Made by a program: the position numbers and the translations under genes. 64,000 nucleotides of DNA from Nageia nagi (lineage: Eukaryota > Pinophyta), in the NCBI GenBank assembly GCA_050084985.1, contig JBITNC010000002.1, positions 39,804,001-39,868,000 of the forward strand. The letters run 5' to 3'. Shown here in pieces: positions 20,950 to 32,750 of the stretch (position 1 is the stretch's first letter; every line of letters starts with the position of its first letter). A model generated the notes under the pieces. That model made no database searches and had not been told where the DNA came from. It worked only from the letters and a program-made list of their open reading frames with translations.

Positions 20950-23900
20950 TGAAGGGAAATTGATTTCCTTATATTGTAATGTTGTAATATTTTATTTATT
21001 TAGTTGATAAATTTTATTCACCAACCTTAGAGCATGGAGGATTATCAAAATTTGGCTAGAATCCCCCTTTAGATTGCAACTTGCAGCATGTTTGGTGAGA
21101 TAGTTATATCTCCCTTGAATTCTCCCTTCGACAACATCTGATCAAATTTGGTCTAACAAATTTCTTTAACAAGTAGGCATTATGTGTCATCCCTTAGCTA
21201 CTATAACACTCCACTATCTGTAGTACTATTTTGCAACTTATTTTCTCCTTCATTGGTTCTCCACCTCCTTGAGAACTTTAGTTAACAAGTACAATTACTG
21301 CTCCAACAACTCCCTAGTAAGATTCTCCAACATGCTTCTACCTAGCTTAAGGAGTTATTTGGTCTATAAATGGCTAATTTTCCTTCAATAAAGGCTTTAT
21401 TGTTGTAGCATCATGCTTCTTATATTATAACTCACTGATACCTTAACCTCCTCTGCTTGTTGCATTGTAGGGAGAAAAGTGCATTCAATTAAGATCACAT
21501 AATTTTCATTATCTTCCTTGTCCATAACCATAATTATGTGTGTTGGTGGCATTATTTTGTATGGTTTATTACCTTGTCCTTAGGAAATCCATGGTCATTT
21601 CCATAGTCCTTAAGTAGTATATGATTGATTGCCTTACCCTCAAGCAATATTAATGATCTCCCATGGTACTACTTTTGTATGTGAAATATTACATTACTTT
21701 TAATACATTATATGATGTTTGTAACATGTATTTTAGTTAATATAAAGAGAATTTGATTCATATTATGGTGTCTATTCATGGAACTTTCCATTTCTTTATG
21801 GGTGTATAGTGTGTTTTTTATTTTTAGGCTAGTATGCATGAGAAGGGTAACTGCAAGAAGTTAAGTCTCACTTTGGAGGAATAAATGGGACTTAGTTTTT
21901 TTTAATGCAATTTTAGGATCTCAAAGGTGGGGATCTTGATCTTGGTTGGTTTAGGATCTTCGATCCAAGATTGGGATCATGGGGGTCAAGATCTCGCTCC
22001 CAGGATTGTGGTCTTGGAATACTATAAATAGGTGAGGGGACTAGGATCTTGCCCCCTAGAATCCCACCCCCTCGAGATCCTAATCCTTAAATTCAAAAAT
22101 TTTCCCTATCCTTTTCACTCATAATTAGGTTTGGTGACATGAACCTTAGTTTTGGACCTACAACTTCATGGTCATAATAATGCTAATGGACTTTAACGAC
22201 TTTGGACATGTGTTTGATGATGCTTTTCAAATTTGTTTTTCATGAAATTTAGTAGGATTGTGGATGAGAGAGTGCAAATTTCAAATATTCTATTTATTTT
22301 ATAATTGGATTAGATTTTTTATTCTTAACATAATTTCTAATGAAAGAGGGTCTATAAACTTTGAAAAATAGGGTTTTGTATTTGCTAAATAACTTTTTAT
22401 TTTTTTGGAATTATAAAAAATAAAATATATGTCCACAATATGGATACAATTCTCCATAATTTATAATTGAAAATGATAAGTTTAAGACAAATTATGCTTG
22501 AGGAACACAAGCATTTTTTGAAATGATAATTAGGTATAATAAAACATTAATAAAAAAAATAATTTTCATGAAAAAATTACAAAAAATATCCTCCATAATC
22601 TTTAATGTCTTGGTATCTTTACCAAAAAGGATTTAAGAAAATATTTTAATTTAGGTCCAATTATGCTTGACAGACATGATGGGGGTGTGGTTCTAAAAGT
22701 ATATTTTTTAAATAGTGGGTTTTAAACATGCCTATAAAAAAATTTATTTCCATGAACTCAGTATTGAAATAAATTACATATTTAAAAACTAGACCTTGAG
22801 AACTACATTTTCACTTAAGTGACCTTTTTCAAGATTTCAACTCTAAGTACTTCACATTTTGAGATCAATTGTAATGAAACATGAAAATCAAATAAAATAG
22901 TTCCATTTTTTGGCCAAAAGTGGGACTCAACTTCTTGCACTTACCTAGAAAACACTTCCAAATATTTATAGGACTGATATGAGTCTCTTGCATAGTGATA
23001 GTTAGCTATTTAGGATCATTTTAACTATATGGTTACTTATTTATTTCCCATTTCGAGAATTGATTTCAGATTTATTCATGGTTATTCCAAACTACCTTTA
23101 TTTTGGACCAATTTATTTTTGAAGGTTATATCTTTTGGTCTATAACTCCTTTTCATTTGATTCCTAGTTTCAATACCTTACCATCCATGTATAACATGTC
23201 ATTCTATATTGGCAAAATACACTCAAAAATCATAACTTTTGGACCTGCATTTACGTAATCTTGCTCTTGAGCTATGTGGATTTATTTTCTTGCAAGTCAA
23301 TTTTGATCTTTTCAAATTTCTCCAAATTCTTCCAAACCTTTACTATTAGATAGAGAACTTAATGTTGATCATTTTTATGGGTTATGATATCAAGTTTTGT
23401 AGAGAGACTAAAAAGTTACGGGCTGCTAAAGTTGCCTCTTGAAACCTATCTAAAATCCATATTCTAGATTCACATGTTGATGTCATCACCCTATGGACTT
23501 TGAATTTTGTATTTTGGCCTAATTCCATATTTTGAATCTACCTATTGATATCATCATCCTTTGGAATATGGAAATATATGCAAAATTTGATTCCAGAAGT
23601 CCAAAATTTGCATGTTTTGACTTTATTTCATATTTTAGAACTTGCTTTGCTAACTCAACTCCTTTTAACTATGGAATCTACTTGGTATTTGACTACAAAA
23701 TACTTGTGTAAGGCTTATAATGGTTTTGATTTGGTCCAAACTTCAAATTTATGCTTTAAAAGGTCTAGAGTTCTTATCCTGAGCTTATGAAATCCTTACT
23801 TGAGATCTAGAGCATCATGCTGGATGAGTTCATTAATTGGTGGTTAATGAGCCTTTCTTCTTCAAAGATACTACTTGAGTTCATCAATTGGTGGTTGGTG

Positions 23901-24409
23901 AACCTTTAAATCTAGTTAAGTTACAACCCTTCAAATTTGGCCTCTTGAAGCAATCAATGTTTCCAAAGTTCTAGGAATTTTTGGTAGTTCTAGTAATTTT
24001 TAGCCTACCAAAAACTCCTAGATCTTTGGCATTTTTATTTATACTATTTTATGAATGATATTTAACCTTTTGATTTTCCCAAAGGTCCAACAAATTCTAG
24101 CCAACCAAAAAACTACCAAAACCTTGATATTTCCACATTTAACTAAGTTTTAACTTTCCAAGAGTTCTAACAAGTTCCAACTGACCAAAAACTTTTGAAA
24201 CTTTGATATTTTTAATTCTATACTATTTTGCATCTAGAAAAGTAGTCTTTGGTCTAGATTCTCTTTGCTTAAGTGCTTGGTATCTGATAATACCAAATAT
24301 TCATTAATATTAGAGCTTGGAGCCTTGAGCCTTCAAAATATTCATTTGGTAACAAAGCATTGGGCATGTGTTTCTCAACTAGTGGTTGATAAACCTCAAA
24401 ATTCTAAAA
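20950..24409 (+). repeat. 3' LTR of LARD-like element, interrupted
   Basis: Begins TGAAGGGAAATTG and ends ATTCTAAAA, aligning with the 5' LTR throughout, apart from the TIR element at 21844-22946 and about 200 bp (21041-21270) absent from the 5' LTR. The terminal CA has become AA. Directly followed by the ATATA duplication. Confidence 0.87.
21844..22946. mobile_element. TIR DNA transposon (1,103 bp), non-autonomous, inside the LARD 3' LTR
   Basis: Terminal inverted repeats of about 33 bp: left AGGGTAACTGCAAGAAGTTA..., and the complement of the right end AGGTAAGTGCAAGAAGTTGA..., continuing as AGTCnCACTTTnGG in both. The flanking triplet AGA is duplicated (21841-21843, 22947-22949), and the 5' LTR shows the unoccupied site (ATGAGAAAACAC at 18615-18626). 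A 3-bp duplication could fit PIF/Harbinger or CACTA, but the termini match neither canonical start, so the class is left open. No transposase is encoded. A patch at 21920-22085 is G+C-richer, repeats GGATCTTG and has CTATAAATAGG near 22023. Confidence 0.8.
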
Positions 24410-25149
24410 ATATAGAAGAAAATCTTCATCCTATTTACTTCACTCAATTTGTTAATCATACCATCACTAACAACCTAGCTCTATCTAATGCTCCTTCCTT
24501 TATTCACTGCATAAAGGAAGGCAAATAATCTTTCTCAAACATAATATCTAAGAATTTTCCCAAAATTCTATATAGGAAATTGATGGATTTATTTTTGATA
24601 TCTTGAAAATAGCATCTATGTGCTTTCATAATGATTTAATGAGCTATACCATGATGCTCTAGTCTTAACCAGGATCAGATGATATCACTTTCTCTATGTT
24701 TGGCATTATATTCCTTCAACTATATGTTAGTATCCTATTGAATAAAGATGGTTCTTTGATTTGACCATCCCATTGCCTTCTCAATACCTTCCTTTATCAA
24801 GTTAGTAATGAAATTTCCATATACAACCCTAATAACTCTCTAAATGAAATATGTATGTTCTACAACTTCTAATACTAGGCTAAAGAAAATTGACTAAAAA
24901 TGGGATGATCATAGCGATGAAGAGTCTAGAAGAATGGAGTATATATTCTTCTTTGAATTCCTTTAGAAGCTGATTTGCTTCCCTCAACATAAGGATGAGG
25001 TTGGTGTGATTCCATTTTGGGTCTTGAATATTCTCTAGTTTGTTGTAAAAATGAGCCTTTTTCTTAACTCTTCAATCTTTCTTTAGTTCCACAAAACTTG
25101 TATTTATAAAATAAGTGTAGCCACATTTGTTCTCCTTTGACTTACTCAT
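24410..25149 (-). pseudogene. N-terminal part of the unknown repeat protein, copy 1
   Basis: Starts at ATG (complement of 25147-25149), reading MSKSKENKCGYTYFINTSF, then LKK..., KLENIQDPKWNHTNLILML and IIPFLVNF. Copy 2 starts at the equivalent ATG (45429) with MSKLKKNEGG and keeps the same later blocks, so this start is chosen by conservation. I do not recognise the family. The frame is cut by the LARD at 24410 and resumes below 17935. Confidence 0.6.
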
Positions 25150-26703
25150 GGAATACAAAATGACAAAAATCTCACTTAGCCATTATTTCAACACAAAAAC
25201 AACATCAAAAATTTATTAAAAATTTCATTTTTTCAAATTTAATTATTCTTTTATTGGTCTGATCTAGGTAGAAAACTACCTTGGAGCAACTTATCAAAAT
25301 ACTTGGTTGCACTCAAATTGATATCTAAATGCATGTGACTATTATTTTTTACTTAGTCACTTTAAACTAAAAGCATGTTTTGATGCTAACAAGAAATGTC
25401 TTAGTCATGCACGGTTAAATTTCAAGCTAAATATGATCATAACAAACCCCTTATTCACTTTGGAGTTAAGATATAAATGTATGTGATAACATGGATACAC
25501 AATTGCTTTAACGTTTGCTTAGTTCCATGTGATAAAGGTTTTTTACTTAATCACCTCAATTTCCATAATAGCATTTATGCAATAAAAGGTTTACTTAGTT
25601 GCTTTTATCTAATAGAAAATATCAAAGCGACCAAAGGAAAACTAGTCTCGATTAAGCTAAGTCTCACAGACATGATGATAGGATCTTCAATTGGTAGGAG
25701 GTTCAAATTGATATTGTGGTGACAAGGGAAGGGTTCGATCATGCTTGTTTTGAAGGAGAATTAAAGTTGACAATGATCAAATACTTAGTTTCTCTCACCT
25801 TCTATCATAAAATACTCTAACAATGCAAAAGATTAGGTCACTTTGGCTTTGAAAGCAAACTCATAGTGATAAAGAGGAGAGTATGAAAGTGAAAGATGCA
25901 AATGACAAAATAGACCTAGTATTTATAGGTGCAAAATATGCCAAAGGACATGCATCATACATTCAAGAAATGATGCCCTAGATCAGATAGTAGATGTGAA
26001 TCAAAAGGTAGATTTAGTTAGACCATATAAGTTTTTAGTCAGCACAATGAGGTGATAGCCTAAGTCATACTAGATAGGTTCTCGCTTGGGTGCGACTCAT
26101 GTTATTTTATTAGTCACCTCCAAATAACTATCTATCTAGATTCAACTACTGAATTTTTCCAAGTTACACTAGATAAGGAGTTAACTCAATGCAACTACTG
26201 GAATTGTTTAGTTTCTTCCAAGTTAGTTTATATGTTGGTGCAACCATTGAAAACAAAAAGATAGTCATATTTCATGAAATTTTGATTTGGATTTGAAAAT
26301 AAATATGCTTTCATCTTTTAGACTTTGATGAAAATTGACTTCCACTTTTCAATGTATAGAAAAACACTTGGTATTGAAAATGGAATTTCAAATTGAGTTT
26401 CATCTCATGTCATGGGTAGGTGCTTTCAATCAGATTGAAGAATGATATTCAATTATTTGTAAAAATTGAATTCCATGTTAACGTCTAGAATGTGCACTTA
26501 CCTCCAAGGTGAAAGATGCTACCCAATGTTCAAAACTCTTTTTGTGATGAAAAGATATGATCTTGACAAATCATTATTTTTGAAATTTTGAATTATGCAA
26601 GTTTTTATGTATTTTTTTTATTAAGGAAAACAAGAAATTTTTCCTAGATACCTAACTTGAGGAAAAAGTAAAAAAAATTCTAGTAAAAAATTGGGTGGTA
26701 ACA
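25150..26703 (-). other. 5' non-coding part of the 6-kb repeat, copy 1
   Basis: About 1.5 kb between the repeat's terminus (GGTGGTAACA at 26694-26703) and the reading-frame start at 25149. It aligns with 45430-46977. No TATA box stands out and no LTR structure is present, because no part of it resembles the opposite end of the repeat. Confidence 0.55.
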
Positions 26704-27349
26704 CTAGCTCTATTTGGGAATGTATTGTATTGGTAACATAAAAGATCCTAGCATTTTTGATTACCCTCACCAAATATTTTCAAAGAAATAAAAACATAAT
26801 CATGATTAGAAAAAGGTAAACTTTGAATCTTGAAATTAAAATCCTTCCCTACAATGTTTTGCTCATTTTCCTAGATAGCTTAGGAAATGAAGGTTCCTGA
26901 TAAGATTATAGGAGACTTTAGAAAATTCTTCTCATAATCCTATCAACATAAGAACTTTTAAAAATATTCATTATTGCAATCTTCCTAATCCTTTGATTAA
27001 TAATTGATTGGATAATCCTTCAAAAGAAAGGTATAATATAATTTAATCAAATGATCTATTTGAGAATAATACTATTTTAAAAATAACCTTTAAGAATTAT
27101 GATAACAAACTATGTAATCATCATTGCTAATATTGAATTTGAAATGTAACCTTTTATATCAATCTAACATTTCTTTCATTATACTTCAAACCTATGTACA
27201 ATTTACACAAAGACATACTTGGTACTTGTTCATACTGGGAATTACCTCTACTACCAGAAGACATCTATAGCCTTGGTAGGGATACATATGACTTTGAAGA
27301 ATTGCTCACACTACTAGCAGGTATCTATAGCCCTGATAGAATTTCTCCT
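26704..27349. other. Spacer with a ~62-bp imperfect direct repeat
   Basis: No gene seen. GAATTACCTCTACTACCAGA..ATCTATAGCC (about 27239-27275) is echoed as GAATTGCTCACACTACTAGC..ATCTATAGCC (about 27299-27332). Confidence 0.4.
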
Positions 27350-27848
27350 TGTTGGAATGTATAATGCATTATTGTAAAGGTTTTATAATAATATTCTATG
27401 TAAGTTCACTAATACTTATGGGTATCATTTGATACCTTAAGTATTTAAATGAATATGATAATTTAACTTGTCCTACACTCCATGTCATGAGTATGCCCCT
27501 TGGGTAAAAGGATGTGCATGTCATGCTTTTGTACATTATATAAAAGGGTGATCCAAAGAAGGATTTTGTCCTATTAATATATGGCTCCCTTTTTGTTATC
27601 ACACACCTATTAATGGAGTAAAGTTATGTTAGAGGATAGTGTCTAGGAGTTGAGATTAGGAGAATTGTAAGAGTTCATATTTGAGATTAAGAGAGATCTA
27701 GTTTGTGGATGTACTCTTAGTTGGAGGAACCACTTACATATTGTGTTATCTTTTTGAGATTTCTTAGTGAGTTTGTTAGATGTGTATTGTGAGATTTCAT
27801 ATGATATTGAGAGTTTAGAGTTGTTCATGTTATAGTTCAATTCTCACA
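27350..27848 (+). repeat. 5' LTR of Copia element (499 bp)
   Basis: Starts TGTTGGAATG and ends AATTCTCACA, two bases before the PBS. It contains a TATA box at 27537. Length and termini are typical of plant Copia. No 3' partner exists in the window, so the left end rests on the TGTTGGAAT motif and typical length. Confidence 0.78.
27537..27545 (+). promoter_or_regulatory. TATA box of Copia LTR promoter
   Basis: TATATAAAA about 190 bp into the LTR, a usual position for U3 promoters in short plant Copia LTRs. Confidence 0.6.
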
Positions 27849-27850
27849 AT

Positions 27851-27863
27851 TGGTATCAGAGCC
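27851..27863 (+). other. Primer binding site, exact match to consensus
   Basis: TGGTATCAGAGCC, the undamaged plant PBS complementary to initiator tRNA-Met, two bases after the LTR. Confidence 0.95.
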
Positions 27864-30503
27864 TAGTGTGGAAGCTCTTCATCAACTTTGTTGGAGGTTC
27901 TTTATTCTTAGTCATCATCTTTGGAGGTTTACCCTTCTTGTTTGAGGTAAAACAATTTAGAGTTATAACCCCCTATCCTTTTCTTTGTTCATTTTTAATA
28001 CTAACAATCTCTTATGATTATGTTAGTTCATTTTTTTTGCAAAATTTGGTGAAATAGTAATATGATGTTTTTTTTTGGGATATATATGATAACTTCTTGG
28101 GTTATTTGCAATTTTTTTGCTTACCTTTTTTGAGAAGTTAGTATGCAATAGTGCAATTTTTTAGATAGATAAACCTAAACTTTGCAATATAGTGTTATAC
28201 ATTTTTTATTTACAATAAATGTTTGATATATTGCTATAAGTTCTTTGGTGTTTGCAATTAAAAATTATATATACGTTGATATTCTATTGTGTAAAAAAAT
28301 TATCATTAACTTTTTTCATAATTATAATTTTTACTAAACATTGTAATTTTTTTTACTTTCAATACATTTTTTTTTTTAAAAAGGGGCAAGGAAACATAAA
28401 ATTATATATAGACACATTCTACTGTTAATAAATTTTATTTCAAGCATTGTTTGGAAAAAAAAGGTGAACTTGTTATTTTTTAAAAACATTTTTTTTGTGT
28501 GTTGGGGTCGACTACCAGATGGCAACCAACCCTTGGCTGATATGCCATCCAATGGGGTGCAAGTTGCAAATGATAGTTAGTCCTTAGCTGAGACCCTTAT
28601 GCTACACCATCTACTATCCACTATCCACCTTAGTTCCTCCATTGTGATCCCTCCTCTTGAGTGGCTAGCATACCATGTCATTTTTATGAATATAGGTTAC
28701 CAATTCTATTATTTCCCCCCTCATGGTTGATATGGTTGCTATGAGGACAATCCTCCTCATGTGACTATCTAAACTCAAGGATTTTGGAAACCTCCTTGGC
28801 CATTATTTTTTATGACCTCCCTAGTCTCTTCCTCATTGACCTCACTGCCCTCTCATGTCACCTTAACCCCCCCAAACCCTCCTTCCTAGGCATATAATGT
28901 TTTTTGAAAAAGGGGAGGCTCTCTTTTGGTTAGTGCATTCAAGTTTTTCTGTTGTTTCTTGCAAGTCATTTAAATGCACTTAAAAGTAAATGTATACTTC
29001 TTCTTGAGGCATTTAGTTTTCTTTTCTTACTTACAAGTCACTTCTTCCTATTTAATGCATTTATAAGCCTTATACTCCATAATTAAAGTATTATCATGAT
29101 TAGTTTACTTACCTTACTTTAGAATATGTTGTTGGTCACAAATTCATCATTACCCTTTGAGGGCATTTAATTTATTAAATGTATTTACACTTCAAATTTA
29201 AATCATTGTCATGATTACATTTAGAGTATGTAGATTCATCATCACTCTTAAATGATTTTTTTATAATGAGATAGTTTTTTTTAGTATGTTCTTAAGTAAA
29301 AAGAATTTTTTTTACAAAGTGTTGGCCAATATGCATTAATTTTTTATCACTATGACATTTTCTTTAAGTAATAATCAAATTATTAAGGATCAAATTATTT
29401 TAAGTTAAAAGGGTAGATATTTGTGAATTTCTTTACTTAAAATTTTTAAATCCTGTATGATTAAAATACATTTTTTTTTCACTTAGAAACTTTTATATTT
29501 TGCAAATAATGCATATTTATTACTTAAAATTTTTAATGCCTCTCTAAAATTAATGTTGCATGCTAAGGACTTAATTTTTTTTTAAGATACTTGCTTATGA
29601 ATTAAAATGCATGTTGAGTATTTATCCTTTATGCAAAGTTAACATATGCAAATTATGTAATTAATGCATGACTATTTATCTTTTTTTTTTGCAAAGTTAA
29701 ATTTTGCAAATTTATGGACTTATGTAAAGATGTCCTCTAGGGGTTAGTAAACAAAACCCATTAGACTCTTAAGGTTCAAGTTATGGATGGATGATGTTTA
29801 ATTATGCACTTTACTTCATATTTAGCATTTTTACTTTATTTACTTATGCAAAAATCGTAAACATTGAAATGAGTAATGCTTTAAAATGAACACATCCACA
29901 TGTACATTTCGCAACATGACTTGTTTGGGGAGCCATGAGGTGAGGATAGGTGGACTAGAGCCTTTAAGTTTGATGATCCAGATGGTGAAAAGTTCATACT
30001 TATCAATTACCCCTAAGTCCTTTATTGGTTTGGACATAACTCTAATAGTTGGACAAGCATGTGTGTAGTGATACCACATGTCCATACATCCATTCAGGGA
30101 TTATCCTGATAACCTAGGAGGACAACTTAAAACCTAATGAAAATTAATAATTTGATCGATCCAATAAACATCATAACCTTAGAAAATAGTAGGTACTTCT
30201 CCTTGTAATAGTATAATACTAACCAAGGTGAACTGGTTGAGGATTGGTAGTACTTTAGCTCCTCTTATGTGGGCATCTAGGTGAGGGCCTAATTTTAGAT
30301 AAGAAAATAAGCCTCAATAATATCACTCTACATCTACAGTTCTTAAGATGAGAAATGTATTTGAGTACATGGATTATTATTTGAGTTGTAAAACATTTGC
30401 ACTTATGAATCGAATCAAGCATGTCTTAGTTCATTAAATATAACACGTAATGTTGTTTATTGAACCACATACTTATTACTTTTTCACATCCTTATGTAGC
30501 AAA
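27864..30503 (+). other. Long leader or inserted DNA between Copia PBS and gag
   Basis: About 2.6 kb with no Copia domain, where about 0.1-0.3 kb is usual. T-rich runs dominate 28020-28500 and 29200-29700. At about 28500-28900 a C-rich patch (CCCCCC, CCTCC repeats) could be a decayed proline-rich coding piece, but no frame stays open. Either a long leader or later insertions; no TIR, LTR or TSD was found to show insertion. Confidence 0.45.
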
Positions 30504-31500
30504 TGGGAGACTCCTTTTTACCCAAACACATTTTTGATGGTTCCAAATTTGGGATTTAGGAACCTCAAATGAAAGCTGAATTCTTAGCAAGGAAGCTTTG
30601 GTAAATAGTGAATGAGAACCTTGTACCTCCTATAGATGAGATGGCACTAGAGGCTTACAATGCAAAGAATGAATTGGAAATCTTTATAATCTTTCATGTA
30701 GTATCAGATGATATGCTTCTGATGATTTCCTCTTCAACTTTGGCAAAGGAAGCTTGGGATAAGCTTAAGTAAATCTACCTTGGTTCAAAGTTTTTAAAAA
30801 GATTTACCTTTCCCTCCAAAAGTTTCTTTAATCTCATCAAGGGGAAGATGAAAATGTTGCCATATACTTGAACAAAATCATTTACTTAAGGACCCAACTG
30901 TTTTCTTATGAGTGTAAATGGATCAATGATGAATTCATGGTCTTCATCATTCTTCAAAGCCTTTATTTAAATTTTGAAAACTTTAAGATGGTTATGAAAA
31001 TAAGACTTGATGATGATGATGAAGAAGTCTTGTCCCTTGAGAACCTTTCTAGGCTCCTTTTGAAGCATGAGGAAACCTTTAACAAAAAGGTGTTAATTTC
31101 TTCTCCTAAGGATAATAATGTTGCTCTTTGAGCAACCAAACCTCCTTTCAAGAATAATTCCAACCATAAAAAGAAATCTTATCTTTCTTCCTCTAAAAGG
31201 TTTAAGAAAAGAGGCAGTGGCTACAACAACAGCATGAATAATGGCAACAATGACAACAATAGGAACAATAATAATAGCACTAGGAACAATGGCAACAACA
31301 ACCATTTAAAAAAAAATGATGGAAAATAAAAAATAAATAATCCATATCCTAAGGAAAATTTTGATGGTAATTGTAACTATTATGGAATCCAAGGTCACAA
31401 AGAAGTTGATTGCTATAGAAAGAAAAAAGAGGAAAAGACCAAAGGCAATAGAAATGTAAATAATTTCAAAAGAAAGAAGAATATTCAATTTGGTTTTGCA
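30504..31500 (+). pseudogene. Copia gag (broken)
   Basis: ATG at 30504 begins MGDSFLPKHIFDGSKFGI, equivalent to the FDGxNFxxWK start of plant Copia gag; the tryptophan codon is TAG here. A capsid-like core follows (NELEIFIIFHVVSDDML; LAKEAWDKLK; an open piece 30868-31131 with LLKHEETFNKKVL). The zinc knuckle at about 31369-31416 reads CNYYGIQGHKEVDC: Cys, His and last Cys are kept, but the second Cys of C-X2-C-X4-H-X4-C is Tyr. Asn-rich linker sequence precedes it. Several stops and frame changes are present. Gag would form the virus-like particle and bind element RNA in the cytoplasm. Confidence 0.85.
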
Positions 31501-31515
31501 ATAACACTCTACTTC

Positions 31516-32750
31516 ATGTATCACACTTTTTTATCTGATTGGATTGTTGACTCTATTTGCACTAATCACTTATGCTTTGAAAAAGAAAAGTTTGAGAACT
31601 TTCACAAGTATAGAAAAGATTCAATTGTGATAGATGATAACTCTACCCTTGAAGTCCAAGAAATTGGGAGTGTATTGATTCATATAAGGGTTCTTGACAA
31701 TGTGCCCTATGTTCCTAAACTCAGGATGAACCTTCTCTCTATGATCCAAGTTGCTAGAAAAGGGTATTCTTTTAAGTTCAACTCTCAATCCTAGTGCATT
31801 AAGAAGGGACTTGCCATGTTGTTTAAAGAATCAGTGAAATATGATCTCTACATTATAGATCACATTCTATCAAAGATGTGTCTTGCTAAAAGTATGTGTT
31901 CTAGAGGTAATCTTTGGCACCAACATTTAGGACACCTTAACCATAAGAGTATTCAAGTTATGAAAGACCAAGAACTTGTGAAAGGTTTGCCTTAAATTTC
32001 TCTTTCAGTTGGTCTATGCAAGAAGTGCATTCTTGGTAAGATGCATAGTCAAAAGTTTGGAAAAGATAAGGTAACGAGAGCATCTCAACCTCTTCAACTT
32101 GTGCATTTAGATTTGATAGGTCCATTTCAAACTAAGTCACTTGGAGGAGCATATTACATCTTAAAATTCATTTATAACTTTAGTAGGATGATCTTTAGGT
32201 ATCTACTTGAGCACAAGGATCAAACCTTTAAGAGTTTTAAGATTTTTAAGGCCTTTGTTGAGAATCAAACTAACCTTAAAAATCAAGATGTTGAGATTAG
32301 ATAATTTAAGAGAATATAACAACAATGAGTTCAATGAATATTGTGCTAAGTATGAAATCAAGAGGTAGTTTATGATTCCTTACACTTCTTAGTAGAATGG
32401 TGTTGTTGAAAGAAAAAATAGGACAATTATAGAGATGACTAGATGCATGCTAGGTAATCTTCCTAATTTCTTATGGGATGAAGCTATGAGCACTACTATT
32501 TACACCTTGAATAGGTGTCCCACAAAAGTCATTCAAGGTAAAAATACTTTTGAGGTATGGTCAAGAAGAAAACCTAACATTTCACACCTTAGGGTGTTTG
32601 ATTGCATAGCATTCTCCTACATTGTTTCTAAGAAAAGAAAAGAATGGGATAAAAGAGCTAAAAAATGCATCTTTATGTGTTATGAAAGTTAGCATAGAGG
32701 CTATAAGCTCTACTCTCTATCCTACAAATCCATGTTTTTTCAAGGGATGT
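31516..32750 (+). pseudogene. Copia protease and integrase region (broken)
   Basis: The protease block is SDWIVDSICTNHLC (about 31534-31575); the Gly of the D-S-G triad is Ile. NVPYVPKLRMNLLSM is the conserved protease end. The gag-pre-integrase zinc site follows as WHQHLGHLNHKSI ... CKKCILGK (about 31915-32040), complete for H-H-C-C. In the core, LVHLDLIGPF carries the first Asp; FIYNFSRM has Tyr-Asn in place of the usual Asp-Asp; NGVVERKNRTI (about 32398-32430) keeps the Glu. A frameshift near 32300 and stops split the frame. ...VFDCIAFSYI and CIFMCYES (about 32595-32690) belong to the integrase C-terminal region. Confidence 0.88.

Larger units (their letters stand above)
17936..24409 (+). 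mobile_element. Non-autonomous LTR retrotransposon (LARD-like), nested in the 6-kb repeat
   Basis: Two direct LTRs (17936-20074 and 20950-24409) flank only about 875 bp of internal DNA. The 5' LTR is followed immediately by a PBS (TGGTATTAGAGC), and AAGGGAGAGAATGAAGG, a purine-rich PPT, precedes the 3' LTR. A 5-bp target duplication, ATATA, is exact. There is no gag or pol; the interior is a decayed tandem array. This is the layout of a LARD: a long-LTR element that must be mobilised by proteins of an autonomous partner. The 3' LTR was later hit by a TIR element at 21844. Confidence 0.88.
14327..26703 (-). mobile_element. Copy 1 of an unrecognised ~6-kb repeat, interrupted by an LTR element
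   Basis: Segments 14327-17935 and 24415-26703 are colinear with 40678-46977 over their whole length at clearly visible but diverged similarity. Its own length is about 5.9 kb without the insertion. Ends are TATTAACC... and ...GGTGGTAACA; the second copy has TGTTAACC... and ...GGTGGTAATA. Together they suggest short imperfect terminal inverted repeats beginning TGTTA(A)CCA. No LTRs, PBS, poly-A tail or known transposase were found. The minus strand carries one long decayed reading frame (25149 to 15293). By layout it resembles a single-gene mobile element of unknown class. Confidence 0.75.

Noticed and set aside
14327-26703. Interpreting the whole interval as one giant LTR retrotransposon
   Set aside because: The two outer ends share no direct repeat, and the inner LARD has its own complete boundaries and target duplication.
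31093-31524. Minus-strand hydrophobic open frames resembling membrane proteins
   Set aside because: They are antisense to the Asn-rich and Lys-rich Copia gag linker, which produces Val/Ile/Phe-rich shadows.
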